In this document: positions 33,388 through 41,557 of the stretch, piece after piece
Layout: each line of letters opens with the position of its first letter
Numbering within the stretch: position 1 is the stretch's first letter
Source of the DNA: AC-69 sp035701505
GTDB lineage: Bacteria; Actinomycetota; UBA4738; HRBIN12
Length of the DNA stretch: 64,000 bases
Assembly (NCBI GenBank): GCA_035701505.1
Contig: DASSSA010000133.1
Location: forward strand, 1-64,000
Reading direction: 5' to 3'
The notes under the pieces: model-generated
What the model was told of the DNA's origin: nothing
The model's database searches: none
The model's input: the letters and a program-made list of their open reading frames with translations, nothing else
Position numbers and translations under genes: made by a program

Positions 33388-34347
33388 GTGGCGACGATCT
33401 GGGTCTACGCCGAGGTCGGACCGGACGGACCCCATCCGGCTTCGCTCGAGCTCCTGACGAAAGCCAGGTCCGTCGGCGAAACCGTCGAGGCGGTGGCGCT
33501 CGGCCCGGGGGCCACCCAGGCCGCGGAGGCGCTGGGGGGTTTCGGGGCGCAGAGGGTGTTCGCCTCCGACGACCCGGTCTACGCCGAGTACCCGGCTCAG
33601 CCGGCGGTCCACGCGATGGTGGGCCTGATCCAGGAGCACCGGCCGAACATGGTCCTGTTCGCCACGACGTACGACTCGAGGGACGTGGCCGGCAGGCTCC
33701 AAGCCAGGACCGGCTCCACTCTTTTGAGCAACGCCACCGATGTCCTGTCGATCGACCGGGCCCAGACCCAGATCTTCGGCGGGGCCACGGTCGTGGACGT
33801 CGAGCTGTCCGGTCCCGATCCGAGGCTCGTGTTGGTGCGCCCCAAGTCGTTCCCCGCCGAGCCCACCGAGGGGACCGCTGACATCGTGGCGGTGAACGCC
33901 GAGATCCCGGAGGACCACAAGCGAGCCAGGCGAGTCGAGCGACACGATGAGGCTGCCGCCGGGCCAAAGCTGGAGGAAGCTCGCGTTGTGATCGCCGGTG
34001 GCCGCGGCCTTCAGGACCCGGCCAACTTCGCCGCCCTAGATGAGCTGGCCTCTGCCATCGGGAGCGCGGCGGTCGGGGCGACCCGAGCGGTGGTGGACGC
34101 GGGATGGGTTCCCTACAGCTATCAGGTGGGGCAGACCGGGAAGACCGTCAAGCCCGAGGTGTACATCGCCGTGGGCATCAGCGGGGCCACCCAGCACCTG
34201 GTGGGGATGAAGGGCTCGAAGTGGATCGTGGCCATCAACAAGGACCCCGACGCCCCTATCTTCAAGCTCGCCGACCTCGGGGTGGTGGGCGACGCGCTGA
34301 AAGTGGTCCCCAAGCTGATCGAGGAGATCAAGGCCCGGAGGTCATGA
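33388..34347 (+). CDS. etfA: Electron transfer flavoprotein alpha subunit
   Basis: A 319-residue ETF alpha subunit. The C-terminal FAD-binding region is clear: VVIAGGRGLQD, GATRAVVDAGWVPYSYQVGQTGKTVKPEVYIAVGISGATQHLVGMKGSK, and AINKDPDAPIFKLADLGVVGD. GTG start at 33388. The last codon bases form ATGA with the start of the next gene, so pabBC is coupled to it. Together with etfB it probably serves the enoyl-CoA and acyl-CoA mutase genes found further along, though they are not contiguous. Confidence 0.95.
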   Translation: MATIWVYAEVGPDGPHPASLELLTKARSVGETVEAVALGPGATQAAEALGGFGAQRVFASDDPVYAEYPAQPAVHAMVGLIQEHRPNMVLFATTYDSRDVAGRLQARTGSTLLSNATDVLSIDRAQTQIFGGATVVDVELSGPDPRLVLVRPKSFPAEPTEGTADIVAVNAEIPEDHKRARRVERHDEAAAGPKLEEARVVIAGGRGLQDPANFAALDELASAIGSAAVGATRAVVDAGWVPYSYQVGQTGKTVKPEVYIAVGISGATQHLVGMKGSKWIVAINKDPDAPIFKLADLGVVGDALKVVPKLIEEIKARRS

Positions 34348-36137
34348 GGGTCCGCCCGTCGATCGCCGCGAGGTTCGACGACCTCCGGCCGGGGCGGGAG
34401 CACTCATTCCGGCTCACCGGGCAGGTGGGGGTGGTCCAGGCCCGAGCTCTCCACGAGGTCGGGCCGGCCCTCGACCGGGTGGAGGAAGCGGCGCGCGGCG
34501 GCCGTTGGGTGGCGGGGTTCGTCGCGTACGAGGCCTCGCCGGGCCTGGACCCGGCCATGTCCGTGCGGGGGCGGGAGCGCGGCGACCCCTTCGCCGAGCT
34601 CCCCCTCCTGTGGTTCGCCATCTTCGAACGACGCGAGGATGTCGCTGTGTTCGAGCCGGTCGCGATCGACCCCCCGGCCACCGACGACGTGGCGTGGACC
34701 GCATCGATCGACCGGGCCCGGTACGACGCTTCGGTGGCCGCGATCCGCGAGCGGATCGCGGCCGGCGACACGTACCAGGTCAACTACACGTTCCGGCTGG
34801 GCGCCGAGGTGAACCGCGACGAACACGACCTGTATCGCGACCTCTGCCTGTCCCAGCGGGGCGGGTACGCGGCCCACCTGTCGGCGGGACCGTTCGGCGT
34901 GCTGTCCGCGTCCCCCGAGCTGTTCTTCCGCATCGACGGCGACCGGATCACCACGAGTCCGATGAAGGGCACCGCCCCGCGTGGCCGGTGGCCCGAGGAG
35001 GACGAGGAGAACGCGGGCCGGCTAGCCTCATCCCCCAAGGACCGGGCGGAGAACGCCATGGTCGTCGACCTGTTGCGGAGCGATCTCGGCCGCATCTCCG
35101 TGCCGGGCACGGTGCGGGCCAATCGGCTATTCGAGACGGAACGCTACGAGACGGTCTGGCAGCTCACCTCAACCGTGCGATCCACCCTTCGCCCGGGCAT
35201 CTCCCTGGCCGACGCGTTCCGCGCGCTGTTCCCCAGCGGATCGGTGACCGGGGCTCCCAAAGTCTCCACCATGAGCGTCATCGCCGAACTCGAGGACGCT
35301 CCGCGCGGCCCGTACTGCGGCGCGATCGGGTACCTGGCCCCACCCGGGAGCGGCGAGCCCAGCGCGAACTTCAACGTGGCCATCCGCACCGTCGTCCGGG
35401 ACCGGCGGACCGGGCTGGCCGAGTTCGGGGTCGGTGGGGGGATCACCTACGACTCGTCCGCCGCGGGCGAGTTCGACGAGGCGGTGGCCAAGGCCCGGGT
35501 GCTCACCGCTCGCCGGCCGCGGTTCGAGCTGCTCGAGACCCTCCGCCACGAGCCGGCGTCGGGGTTCCGCCATCTCCCCGAGCACCTGGCCCGTCTCGAG
35601 GCCTCGGCCCACTACTTCGGATTCGCCTTCGTTCGATCCGACGCCGAAGCGGTCCTGGAGAAGGCAGTGGCCGAATTGGGCGGAGCCGAGGGGGTGGTCC
35701 GGCTCCTGCTGGCCCGAGACGGGTCGCTTCGGATCGACCTCTCCGAACCACTGCCGTCGGCCCCCGGCCCGGTTCGGGTGGCCATCCATCCCCGGCCCGT
35801 CGATCCCTCGGAGGTCTGGCTGTACCACAAGACCACGCTGCGGGGTCCCTACGAAGGTCGCCGCGACGATCGCCCCGACGTCGACGACGTGGTGCTGGTC
35901 AACGATCGGGGCGAGGTGACGGAGTCCACCATCGCCAACGTGGCCGTCAGGCTGGGGGACGCCTGGCTCACCCCGCCACTCGGATCGGGGTTGCTCGCGG
36001 GAACCTACCGGGCGGTGCTCCTCCGAGAGGGCCGACTCAGGGAACGCACCATCCGCGCGAAGGAGCTCGGTGAAGCGGGCGGCCTGGCCCTGGTCAGCTC
36101 GGTCCGCGGGTGGCGTCCGGCCGTGCTGGTCCGGTGA
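34344..36137 (+). CDS. pabBC: Fused aminodeoxychorismate synthase component I and 4-amino-4-deoxychorismate lyase
   Basis: A 597-residue fusion for p-aminobenzoate (folate) synthesis. Residues 1-390 are PabB: ASPELFFRIDG, the chorismate-site motif TSPMKGTAPRG, KDRAENAMVVDLLRSDLGR, and PSGSVTGAPKVSTM. Residues from about 400 are PabC, a fold-type IV PLP lyase, with the PLP lysine in YHKTTLRGPY and TESTIANVAV after it. The start ATG overlaps the etfA stop by four bases. The stop overlaps a small gene by four bases. Placement behind the ETF genes is unusual for a folate gene. Confidence 0.9.
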   Translation: MRVRPSIAARFDDLRPGREHSFRLTGQVGVVQARALHEVGPALDRVEEAARGGRWVAGFVAYEASPGLDPAMSVRGRERGDPFAELPLLWFAIFERREDVAVFEPVAIDPPATDDVAWTASIDRARYDASVAAIRERIAAGDTYQVNYTFRLGAEVNRDEHDLYRDLCLSQRGGYAAHLSAGPFGVLSASPELFFRIDGDRITTSPMKGTAPRGRWPEEDEENAGRLASSPKDRAENAMVVDLLRSDLGRISVPGTVRANRLFETERYETVWQLTSTVRSTLRPGISLADAFRALFPSGSVTGAPKVSTMSVIAELEDAPRGPYCGAIGYLAPPGSGEPSANFNVAIRTVVRDRRTGLAEFGVGGGITYDSSAAGEFDEAVAKARVLTARRPRFELLETLRHEPASGFRHLPEHLARLEASAHYFGFAFVRSDAEAVLEKAVAELGGAEGVVRLLLARDGSLRIDLSEPLPSAPGPVRVAIHPRPVDPSEVWLYHKTTLRGPYEGRRDDRPDVDDVVLVNDRGEVTESTIANVAVRLGDAWLTPPLGSGLLAGTYRAVLLREGRLRERTIRAKELGEAGGLALVSSVRGWRPAVLVR

Positions 36138-36379
36138 GCGAGTCCAAGAGTTACCCGACCGACCCGGGCGTGATCACGGTCCACCTCGGCCAGTTCACCC
36201 GGGACCATGCGAACGCGATCGCCGGCCGGCTCGAGGAGGCCGGCATCGTGTGGTGGTACAAGGAGCCAGGCTCGATCAGCAGGATCTGGGAGCACGGCGT
36301 TCGCCTGTTCGTGGACCGTGACCGCCTGGCCGAGGCCCGGGCCATCGTGGCCACGGTCCTCGGTGAGGCATCGCCCTAG
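36134..36379 (+). CDS. Small uncharacterised protein following pabBC (81 aa)
   Basis: GTG at 36134 overlaps the pabBC stop (GTGA). The 81-residue product reads GVITVHLGQFTRDHANAIAG, then LEEAGIVWWYKEPGS, then GVRLFVDRDRLAEARAIVATVL. The alternating pattern suggests a small ferredoxin-like (DUF2007 or ACT-like) alpha/beta fold that compares 'aliased' residues around a Leu-Glu-x-Ala-Gly-Ile helix. No function is known. Its stop overlaps the convergent zinc-ribbon gene by four bases. Confidence 0.6.
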   Translation: MSESKSYPTDPGVITVHLGQFTRDHANAIAGRLEEAGIVWWYKEPGSISRIWEHGVRLFVDRDRLAEARAIVATVLGEASP

Positions 36380-36555
36380 GACTCGCCCCCGCCGGCCGAC
36401 GAAGGCTCGCCGGGCCACGCGTGCGGCCGCATCCGATCCTCGTCCAGTGGGCACGCGCACAGCGGGCACCTCGGTGGCTCCTCGTAGACCAGGACCACGC
36501 GCTCGCAGAAGGGGCATTCGGCCTCTCGCATGGCGGGTTCGGTGTCGGCCGGCAT
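36376..36555 (-). CDS. Small zinc-ribbon protein (59 aa)
   Basis: A short minus-strand frame with two Cys-x2-Cys pairs: AECPFCERVVLV and RCPLCACPLDED. This spacing is typical of a zinc ribbon. The tail is Pro/Gly/Ser-rich (AWPGEPSSAGGGES). The start could be ATG at 36555 (MPADTEPAM...) or the ATG eight codons later (36531); neither has a clear ribosome site. Its 3' end meets the plus-strand gene above. A role in protein or nucleic-acid binding is likely for such ribbons but not shown. Confidence 0.55.
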   Translation of the reverse strand: MPADTEPAMREAECPFCERVVLVYEEPPRCPLCACPLDEDRMRPHAWPGEPSSAGGGES

Positions 36556-36636
36556 CCGGTCAGACCGCGGGTTGGGGGGGAGCGGTCACGCATTGATTGT
36601 CGGTTCGGGACTGGCCCGCCTTTACCAGGCACCAAT

Positions 36637-36656
36637 CGGCCGGCTCGGACCGGCCG
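36637..36656 (-). terminator. Hairpin between two small zinc-binding protein genes
   Basis: A perfect 7-bp GC stem, CGGCCGG, six-base loop, CCGGCCG, downstream of the minus-strand gene ending at 36695. It lacks a T-run, so it may be an RNA 3' stabiliser rather than a true intrinsic terminator. Confidence 0.4.
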
Positions 36657-36694
36657 TAGGACCCTCGGGTGACGGCCTGCCCGGCCCGGTCCGG

Positions 36695-36901
36695 CTATGC
36701 AGCTTGCTTCCGTGACTTCCTCTTGCCCCGCGAGATGTACTCGTGGACCGGCTCGTGCTGCCAGCAGTGGTCGAACCGGTTGTACTTCGACAATTTGGTC
36801 GTGCATCCGGGGGTGGCGCACACGCGCCCCTCACCGTAGGTTCGGTTCGCTCTCGGGAGCTCGCGGACGCGGCCCCCGCGGTAGACGGATTCCTCTGACA
36901 T
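36695..36901 (-). CDS. Small Cys/His protein, possible zinc finger (68 aa)
   Basis: A 68-residue basic protein. The core CATPGCTTKLSKYNRFDHCWQHEP has a Cys-x4-Cys...Cys-x2-His pattern that could bind zinc. The C-terminus is strongly basic (RGKRKSRKQAA), which suggests nucleic-acid contact. Start ATG at 36901 with GGGGGGAGTGAAG directly upstream; the in-frame ATG at 36916 is less well placed. Short proteins of this look occur in actinobacteria, but I cannot name a family. Confidence 0.65.
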   Translation of the reverse strand: MSEESVYRGGRVRELPRANRTYGEGRVCATPGCTTKLSKYNRFDHCWQHEPVHEYISRGKRKSRKQAA

Positions 36902-36973
36902 CTTCACTCCCCCCACGTGGACGGCCCCTCCCGCTCGAGTTCCGGGGTCTCCAGGTATTTCGAACCGTTGCGG

Positions 36974-36994
36974 GCCCCGGTTCGTTCCCGGGGC
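36974..36994 (-). terminator. Hairpin downstream of the GNAT gene
   Basis: GCCCCGG, seven-base loop ttcgttc, CCGGGGC: a perfect 7-bp stem in the 130-base gap between the GNAT stop and the small zinc-protein gene. It would end transcription of the enoyl-CoA hydratase/GNAT pair. A T-run is not evident. Confidence 0.45.
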
Positions 36995-37031
36995 AGGACG
37001 AATGACCGCCGATGAAGGCGGATCCGAGCCC

Positions 37032-37520
37032 TCAGTCCTCCGAGAGCCGCTGGACCAGGGCTTTCGTCCCCTGGGTCATCTGCACGACCCGAGGGGTGAA
37101 CCCCAGGCCCTCCCAGAAGGCCATGGCCCCCTGGTTGGGGGCGAAGGTCTTCAGCTCGACCCACTCCACCCCCAGCTCACCGGCGAACCGGGCGGCCTCC
37201 TGGACCAGGGCCCGGCCCACCCCCCGCCCCCGGTACCCGGTCCGGACCACGACCCCGGAGAGCTCCAGGGCCCGCTCGTCGGAGAACCGCGACGGGATGC
37301 GGACCTCGCCGTAGGCCATCCCCACGATCTCGCCCTCGTCTTCGGCCACCAGGACCACCGCGTTCTCGGTGCTCATGGCCTCCCGGTACTTGAGCCCCAC
37401 CTCGTCGTAGAAGCCGGGGCGAGGGGTGAACACCCGCCAGTCGCTCTGCATCCGGTCGAGCTCCTGGAACAGGGCCACCAGGGCCGGGACGTCGTCTGGC
37501 GTGGCCTGCCTGACCTTCAC
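37032..37520 (-). CDS. GNAT-family N-acetyltransferase
   Basis: A 162-residue acetyl-CoA-dependent acyltransferase. It begins VRQATPDDVPALVALFQEL. The acetyl-CoA pyrophosphate loop is VVRTGYRGRGVGRALVQEA near residue 92, and the final strand region is NQGAMAFWEGLGF. The acceptor substrate is unknown. GTG start with AGGAGGAG nearby. The enoyl-CoA hydratase gene ends 11 bases upstream, so the two are probably one transcript, although their functions need not be related. Confidence 0.9.
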   Translation of the reverse strand: MKVRQATPDDVPALVALFQELDRMQSDWRVFTPRPGFYDEVGLKYREAMSTENAVVLVAEDEGEIVGMAYGEVRIPSRFSDERALELSGVVVRTGYRGRGVGRALVQEAARFAGELGVEWVELKTFAPNQGAMAFWEGLGFTPRVVQMTQGTKALVQRLSED

Positions 37521-37531
37521 GTGGTCTCCTC

Positions 37532-38302
37532 CTACCTGCCGGTGAAGCCCGGTTCGCGCTTCTCCAGGAAGGCCGCCATGCCCTCCTTCTGGTCTGTGGT
37601 GTCGAACAGGTCAACGAACTGCTCGTGCTCGACCCGCAGCCCGCGCCGCATGTCCCCCAGGGCCGCGGCGATCGCCACCTTGGCCGCGCCGAGCGCGAGG
37701 GTCGGGCCGTTGGCGTATCGGAGGGCCACGTCGGCCGCCTCCTCACGCGCCGTCCCCGGAGGAGTCACCCGGTCGACGAGGCCGATGGCCATGGCCTCCT
37801 CCGCGGCGACCCGCCGCCCCGAGTAGATCAGGTCGCGCGCCCGGGCGTGGCCGACCAACCGGGGGAGGCGCTGGGTCCCGCCGGCGCCGGGGATGATCCC
37901 CAGGGCGATCTCGGGCTGTCCGAGCGTGGCGTTCTGCGCCGCGAAGCGGAAGTCGCAGGCCAGGGCGAGCTCGCATCCCCCGCCAAGGCAATAGCCCTCG
38001 ATGGCGGCGATCGTGACCTTGGGTATCTCCTCCAGGAGGGTCAGGGCATCGCCGAGCGCCGAGACGACCGGCCGAATGTCCTCTCGCCCCAGCCGCGCGA
38101 TCTCCTTGAGGTCCGCCCCCGCGGCGAAGGTCTGCGGTCCCCCCCACACCACGACGGCCCGAATGTCGTCGCGCCGTCCGGATTCGGCGACCGAGTCGTG
38201 GAGCTCGTCCGAGACCTGGCGGCTGATGGCATTGGCCGGGGGGCGGTCCAGCCTGATGGTGGCCACCGGGCCCTCGACCTCCAACCGGACGAACTCACCC
38301 AT
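37532..38302 (-). CDS. Enoyl-CoA hydratase/isomerase family protein
   Basis: A 256-residue crotonase-fold enzyme. The oxyanion-hole regions are FAAGADLKEIA and IAAIEGYCLGGGCELALACDFR. GQPEIALGIIPGAGGTQRLPR carries the catalytic-glutamate region of true hydratases. It probably hydrates trans-2-enoyl-CoA in fatty-acid or branched-chain degradation. ATG start with GGAAGAG upstream. The ETF and acyl-CoA mutase genes nearby fit a shared acyl-CoA theme. Confidence 0.9.
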   Translation of the reverse strand: MGEFVRLEVEGPVATIRLDRPPANAISRQVSDELHDSVAESGRRDDIRAVVVWGGPQTFAAGADLKEIARLGREDIRPVVSALGDALTLLEEIPKVTIAAIEGYCLGGGCELALACDFRFAAQNATLGQPEIALGIIPGAGGTQRLPRLVGHARARDLIYSGRRVAAEEAMAIGLVDRVTPPGTAREEAADVALRYANGPTLALGAAKVAIAAALGDMRRGLRVEHEQFVDLFDTTDQKEGMAAFLEKREPGFTGR

Positions 38303-38395
38303 CGCGTCGCTCTTCCACGGCAGGCCTATCTTTCCAGACCCGGCGCCATCTCATGGGGGGTGGGGAGGGCGCCGAGCCTCGCGCCTGCGAGGGAT

Positions 38396-38407
38396 TTGCA
38401 GGTGCAA
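38396..38407. promoter_or_regulatory. TTGCA-GG-TGCAA dyad before the Fur-family gene
   Basis: A perfect 5-2-5 inverted repeat 22 bases before the GTG start, followed by TAGGAT (38416-38421) as a possible -10 element. The half-site TGCAA resembles half-sites reported for the nickel regulator Nur. It is a candidate autoregulatory operator. Confidence 0.4.
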
Positions 38408-38429
38408 CAAGATGCTAGGATGACCGGCC

Positions 38430-38873
38430 GTGAGCGACGGGACGGGCAGGCGCGACGGCGATGTGATGGGCATCCTTCGGGCCCAAGGCCTTCGGATGAC
38501 TCCCCAGCGCCGGGCCATCGTGGCCGAGATCATGCGGACCCGCGGCCATATCTCGCCGACCGCGTTGGCCCGCAAGGTGCAGGGGGAGATGCCGGGGGTC
38601 AACGCCTCGACGGTGTACCGGACCCTGGCCCTGCTGGAGGAGGTCGGGGTCCTGTCGCACGCCCACCTGGAGGGCGGGGCCGAGTATCACCGGGCGGAGG
38701 AGGCCGGGCACGTCCACCTGACCTGCTCCAACTGCGGCGTCGAGGACGACCTGTCCCTGGAGGAGGCTCGGGCCCTGTCTCAACTGATCGAACGGCACCG
38801 CGAGTTCCTGCCCGACCTGACGCACTTCGCCATCAGCGGCCTGTGCGCCGAGTGTCGCCGCTTGGCCGGCTAG
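38430..38873 (+). CDS. Fur-family metalloregulator
   Basis: A 147-residue repressor. The winged helix is LRMTPQRRAIVAEIM...NASTVYRTLALLEEVGVL. HVHLTCSNCGVEDD and CAECRRLAG provide Cys pairs for a structural zinc, and His/Glu residues around YHRAEEAGHVHL form the sensing site. Metal identity (iron, zinc, nickel, manganese or peroxide) cannot be read safely. A convergent nickel/cobalt permease ends 18 bases away, which favours a Nur-like role. The GTG start lacks a ribosome site; a leaderless message is likely. Confidence 0.85.
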   Translation: MSDGTGRRDGDVMGILRAQGLRMTPQRRAIVAEIMRTRGHISPTALARKVQGEMPGVNASTVYRTLALLEEVGVLSHAHLEGGAEYHRAEEAGHVHLTCSNCGVEDDLSLEEARALSQLIERHREFLPDLTHFAISGLCAECRRLAG

Positions 38874-38891
38874 AAACGCCCGCTCGCTCGA

Positions 38892-39779
38892 TCACCCGCC
38901 GAACAGCGCGGGGAGGACCGTGCCCTTCCCCAAGATGAACAGCGTCCCGATCACCAGGCTGAACGCCGCGGTCAGGACCGCGATGGAGACGTAGAGCGTC
39001 CAGTTCTCCGCCGCCCGCATGAATCCGAACGCTGTCCCCGCCGTGATCAGCGAGTTCGAGGTGAGCAGCCCCACCAGGAACGTCCCGAGCAGCACTTCCC
39101 CGACCACCGGCCCGCCGGCTCCCGCGGCCGTGAGGAAGATCAGGAGCTGCGTGGGTGTCTCGGCGCCCACTCCGTGGACCATCCCCACCAGGAACGCCGT
39201 CCGCCGCCCGTAGTTCATGAACGCATCGGGCTCGGGATGCTTGTGGTGATGGTGCCCGGGGCGTCCGTGATGTCCGTGGTGCCATTCCGACACCGGGATG
39301 TCCTCGGCCACGGCCACCGCGAGGGAGTCGCCCCCGCGCTGATGCACATGAACCGGCTCGGTCGCATGGGCGTCCAGGCCAGCGCGGCGAGCCTTTCGAT
39401 ACAGCGACCGGACGCCGCTGAAGATCAGCATCCACCGGCTGCGCATCCGAAACTCCCTGCCGTGGCGGACGAGCGCCACGAACACGTACACCCCCAGGAT
39501 CACCAGCGTGACTCCCACGACCCGTTCCATGACCGAGTCGATGCCGGACGGCAGCCGGTCGCCCAGGATGATCGCCGCGGTCCCGATCAGGAGGACGACG
39601 AGCGCGTGACCGAGCGCATACAGCGTGCCGAACAGCACGGAGTCTCTGCGGTTCTCCTGGGAGCTCGTGATGTCGGTGATGGCCGCGATGTGGTCCCAGT
39701 CGATCCCGTGACGGAACCCGAACAGGAAGGCCGAGGCGATCAGTCCGACCCCGAACGCACCGGCCGCCTCGGCGAGCAC
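38892..39779 (-). CDS. High-affinity nickel/cobalt transporter (NiCoT family)
   Basis: A 295-residue membrane protein. The NiCoT signature is GFRHGIDWDHIAAITD in the first helix pair, and GMVHGVGAETPTQLL is the second. A cytoplasmic loop is extremely His-rich (HHGHHGRPGHHHHKHP), as expected for metal binding. The start is GTG at 39779 (VLAEAAGAFGVG), preceded by GGGAGGGAAGGGGGAAG; the longer frame upstream is a poor candidate. It converges on the Fur-family gene, so regulation by that protein is likely. No nickel enzyme is present in the window. Confidence 0.85.
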   Translation of the reverse strand: MLAEAAGAFGVGLIASAFLFGFRHGIDWDHIAAITDITSSQENRRDSVLFGTLYALGHALVVLLIGTAAIILGDRLPSGIDSVMERVVGVTLVILGVYVFVALVRHGREFRMRSRWMLIFSGVRSLYRKARRAGLDAHATEPVHVHQRGGDSLAVAVAEDIPVSEWHHGHHGRPGHHHHKHPEPDAFMNYGRRTAFLVGMVHGVGAETPTQLLIFLTAAGAGGPVVGEVLLGTFLVGLLTSNSLITAGTAFGFMRAAENWTLYVSIAVLTAAFSLVIGTLFILGKGTVLPALFGG

Positions 39780-39853
39780 GCGCGCTTCCCCCTTCCCTCC
39801 CGGTCCTCGGCCCGGTCGCGAGCGTCCATGGAACCATAAAGCTGCATCCCCTG

Positions 39854-39871
39854 GCAAGTGCGTGGTCTTGC
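39854..39871. promoter_or_regulatory. GCAAG-N8-CTTGC dyad upstream of the nickel permease
   Basis: A perfect 5-8-5 inverted repeat about 75 bases upstream of the permease start, in the 112-base gap after the mutase gene. Its TGCAAG half-site resembles the TGCAA half-site of the dyad before the Fur gene, which supports common control. No clear -35/-10 pair was found. Confidence 0.35.
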
Positions 39872-39891
39872 AGTATGCCTTCGAGGGGGTC

Positions 39892-41547
39892 TCAGAACCG
39901 GGGGGTCTCGGTGTACTCGCCGAACACCTGCCGCAAGGTCCCGACGATCTCCCCCTCGGTGCACATGGCCCGGGCACAGTCCACCAGGAACGGCATCACG
40001 TTGTCGTCGGTCGCCGCGGCGGCCCCCAGCCGGTCCAGCGCCATCCCGGCCCGGTCCTGGTCACGACGCTGTCGTACGGCACGAACCCGCCGGGCCTGCT
40101 CCTCCTCGAGGTCCGGAGGGATCTCCAGGATCTCCACGGGGCCACCGTCCGGCTCGACGAACTCGTTCACACCGACCTTCACCAGCCGTCCCTTCTCGTA
40201 CCGCTCCTGTTCCCGGTAGGCGGACTCCGCGATCTCCTGCTGGAAATACCCGCGGTCGATCCCGGCGAGGATCCCCTCGAGCATCGACCCCCCGCCCATC
40301 CGGCCGATCCGGGCGAACTCCTCCTCGGCGCGCTCTTCCATCCGATCCGTCAGCGATTCGAGGAAGAACGAGCCACCGAGAGGATCGATCGCGCTCGGAA
40401 CCCCCGTCTCGTACGCGATGATCTGCTGGGTCCGAAGCGCCAGTTTCGCCGCCTTCTCCGTCGGCAGGGCCAGGACCTCGTCCAGAGCGTTCGTGTGGAG
40501 CGACTGCGTGCCGCCCAGGACCGCGGCCAAAGCCTCGATGGCAGTACGCACCACGTTGTTCATGGGTTGCTGCGCGGTGAGCGACACGCCGGCCGTCTGG
40601 GTGTGGAACCGCAGGCGCATCGAGGAGTCCTCCTTCGCCCCGTACCGGTCCTTCATCCACCGGGCCCAGATCCGCCGGGCCGCCCGGTACTTCGCGATCT
40701 CCTCGAAGAAGTCGATATGCGCGTTGAAGAAGAACGACAGTCCCTGCGCGAATCGGTCCACGTCGAGCCCCCGGGCCGTGCCGAGCTCGACGTATGCGAA
40801 CCCGTCGGCCAGCGTGTAGGCGAGCTCCTGCCAGGCGTTCGCCCCGGCCTCGCGGATGTGATAGCCCGAGACGCTGAGAGGGTGCCACTTCGGAACGCGC
40901 TCGGCGCAGAACTCGATGAGGTCGCCGATCAGCCGGAGGTGGGGCCGGGGTGGGAAGATCCACTCCTTCTGGGCGATGTACTCCTTCAGGATGTCGGTCT
41001 GGAGCGTTCCATCGAGGCGGTCCCACGGGACGCCCTGTTCCTCCGCGGCCGCCAGGAAGAACGCGAAGATCACAACCGCGGGCCCACTGATGGTCATCGA
41101 CGTCGTGATGTCGCCGAGCGGGATGCCCTCGAAGAGTTGTTGGACGTCGGCCAGTGAGTCGGTGGCGACGCCACATCGGCCCACCTCCCCCTCCGAGCGC
41201 TGGTCGTCGGAGTCCCGCCCCATCAGCGTGGGCATGTCGAAGGCCACCGACAGGCCGCCCTGCCCCTGGGCGAGCAGGAACTTGTAGCGGGCGTTGGTCT
41301 CGGCCGCGGTCCCGTATCCGGCGAACTGACGCATCGTCCACAGCCGTCCCCGGTACATCGTCGGGTAGGCGCCGCGGACGAACGGGTACCGGCCGGAGTC
41401 TCCGAGGTCCCGCTCGGGGTCGAACCCTGAGAGGTCCTCCTCGGTGAACAGCGGCTGGACGGGTTGGCCCGAGAGGGTCTCGAAGTCCGCATCCCGCTCG
41501 TCCGAGGCCCGGTAGGTCCGCTCCCACCCGTCGTGTTCGCTCGTCAT
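39892..41547 (-). CDS. Acyl-CoA mutase large subunit, methylmalonyl-CoA-mutase-like (no B12-binding domain)
   Basis: A 551-residue TIM-barrel protein of the coenzyme-B12 mutase family: YPTMYRGRLWTMRQFAGYGTA, GLSVAFDMPTLMG, SVSGYHIREAGA, and RFHTQTAGVSLTAQQP. The adenosylcobalamin-binding C-terminal domain of single-chain mutases is absent; the protein ends after the barrel, so it needs a separate small subunit, not found in this window. The FDMPTLMGRDSDD and RGRLWTMRQF stretches differ from classic methylmalonyl-CoA mutase, so isobutyryl-CoA or another acyl-CoA may be the substrate. Start ATG at 41547. The MeaB gene directly upstream protects such mutases. Confidence 0.8.
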   Translation of the reverse strand: MTSEHDGWERTYRASDERDADFETLSGQPVQPLFTEEDLSGFDPERDLGDSGRYPFVRGAYPTMYRGRLWTMRQFAGYGTAAETNARYKFLLAQGQGGLSVAFDMPTLMGRDSDDQRSEGEVGRCGVATDSLADVQQLFEGIPLGDITTSMTISGPAVVIFAFFLAAAEEQGVPWDRLDGTLQTDILKEYIAQKEWIFPPRPHLRLIGDLIEFCAERVPKWHPLSVSGYHIREAGANAWQELAYTLADGFAYVELGTARGLDVDRFAQGLSFFFNAHIDFFEEIAKYRAARRIWARWMKDRYGAKEDSSMRLRFHTQTAGVSLTAQQPMNNVVRTAIEALAAVLGGTQSLHTNALDEVLALPTEKAAKLALRTQQIIAYETGVPSAIDPLGGSFFLESLTDRMEERAEEEFARIGRMGGGSMLEGILAGIDRGYFQQEIAESAYREQERYEKGRLVKVGVNEFVEPDGGPVEILEIPPDLEEEQARRVRAVRQRRDQDRAGMALDRLGAAAATDDNVMPFLVDCARAMCTEGEIVGTLRQVFGEYTETPRF

Positions 41548-41557
41548 GCCGGCCTTC

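Noticed and set aside
39230..39290. Histidine-rich stretch of the nickel permease as low-complexity artefact
   Set aside because: His-rich cytoplasmic loops are common in nickel/cobalt transporters and the frame is intact on both sides.
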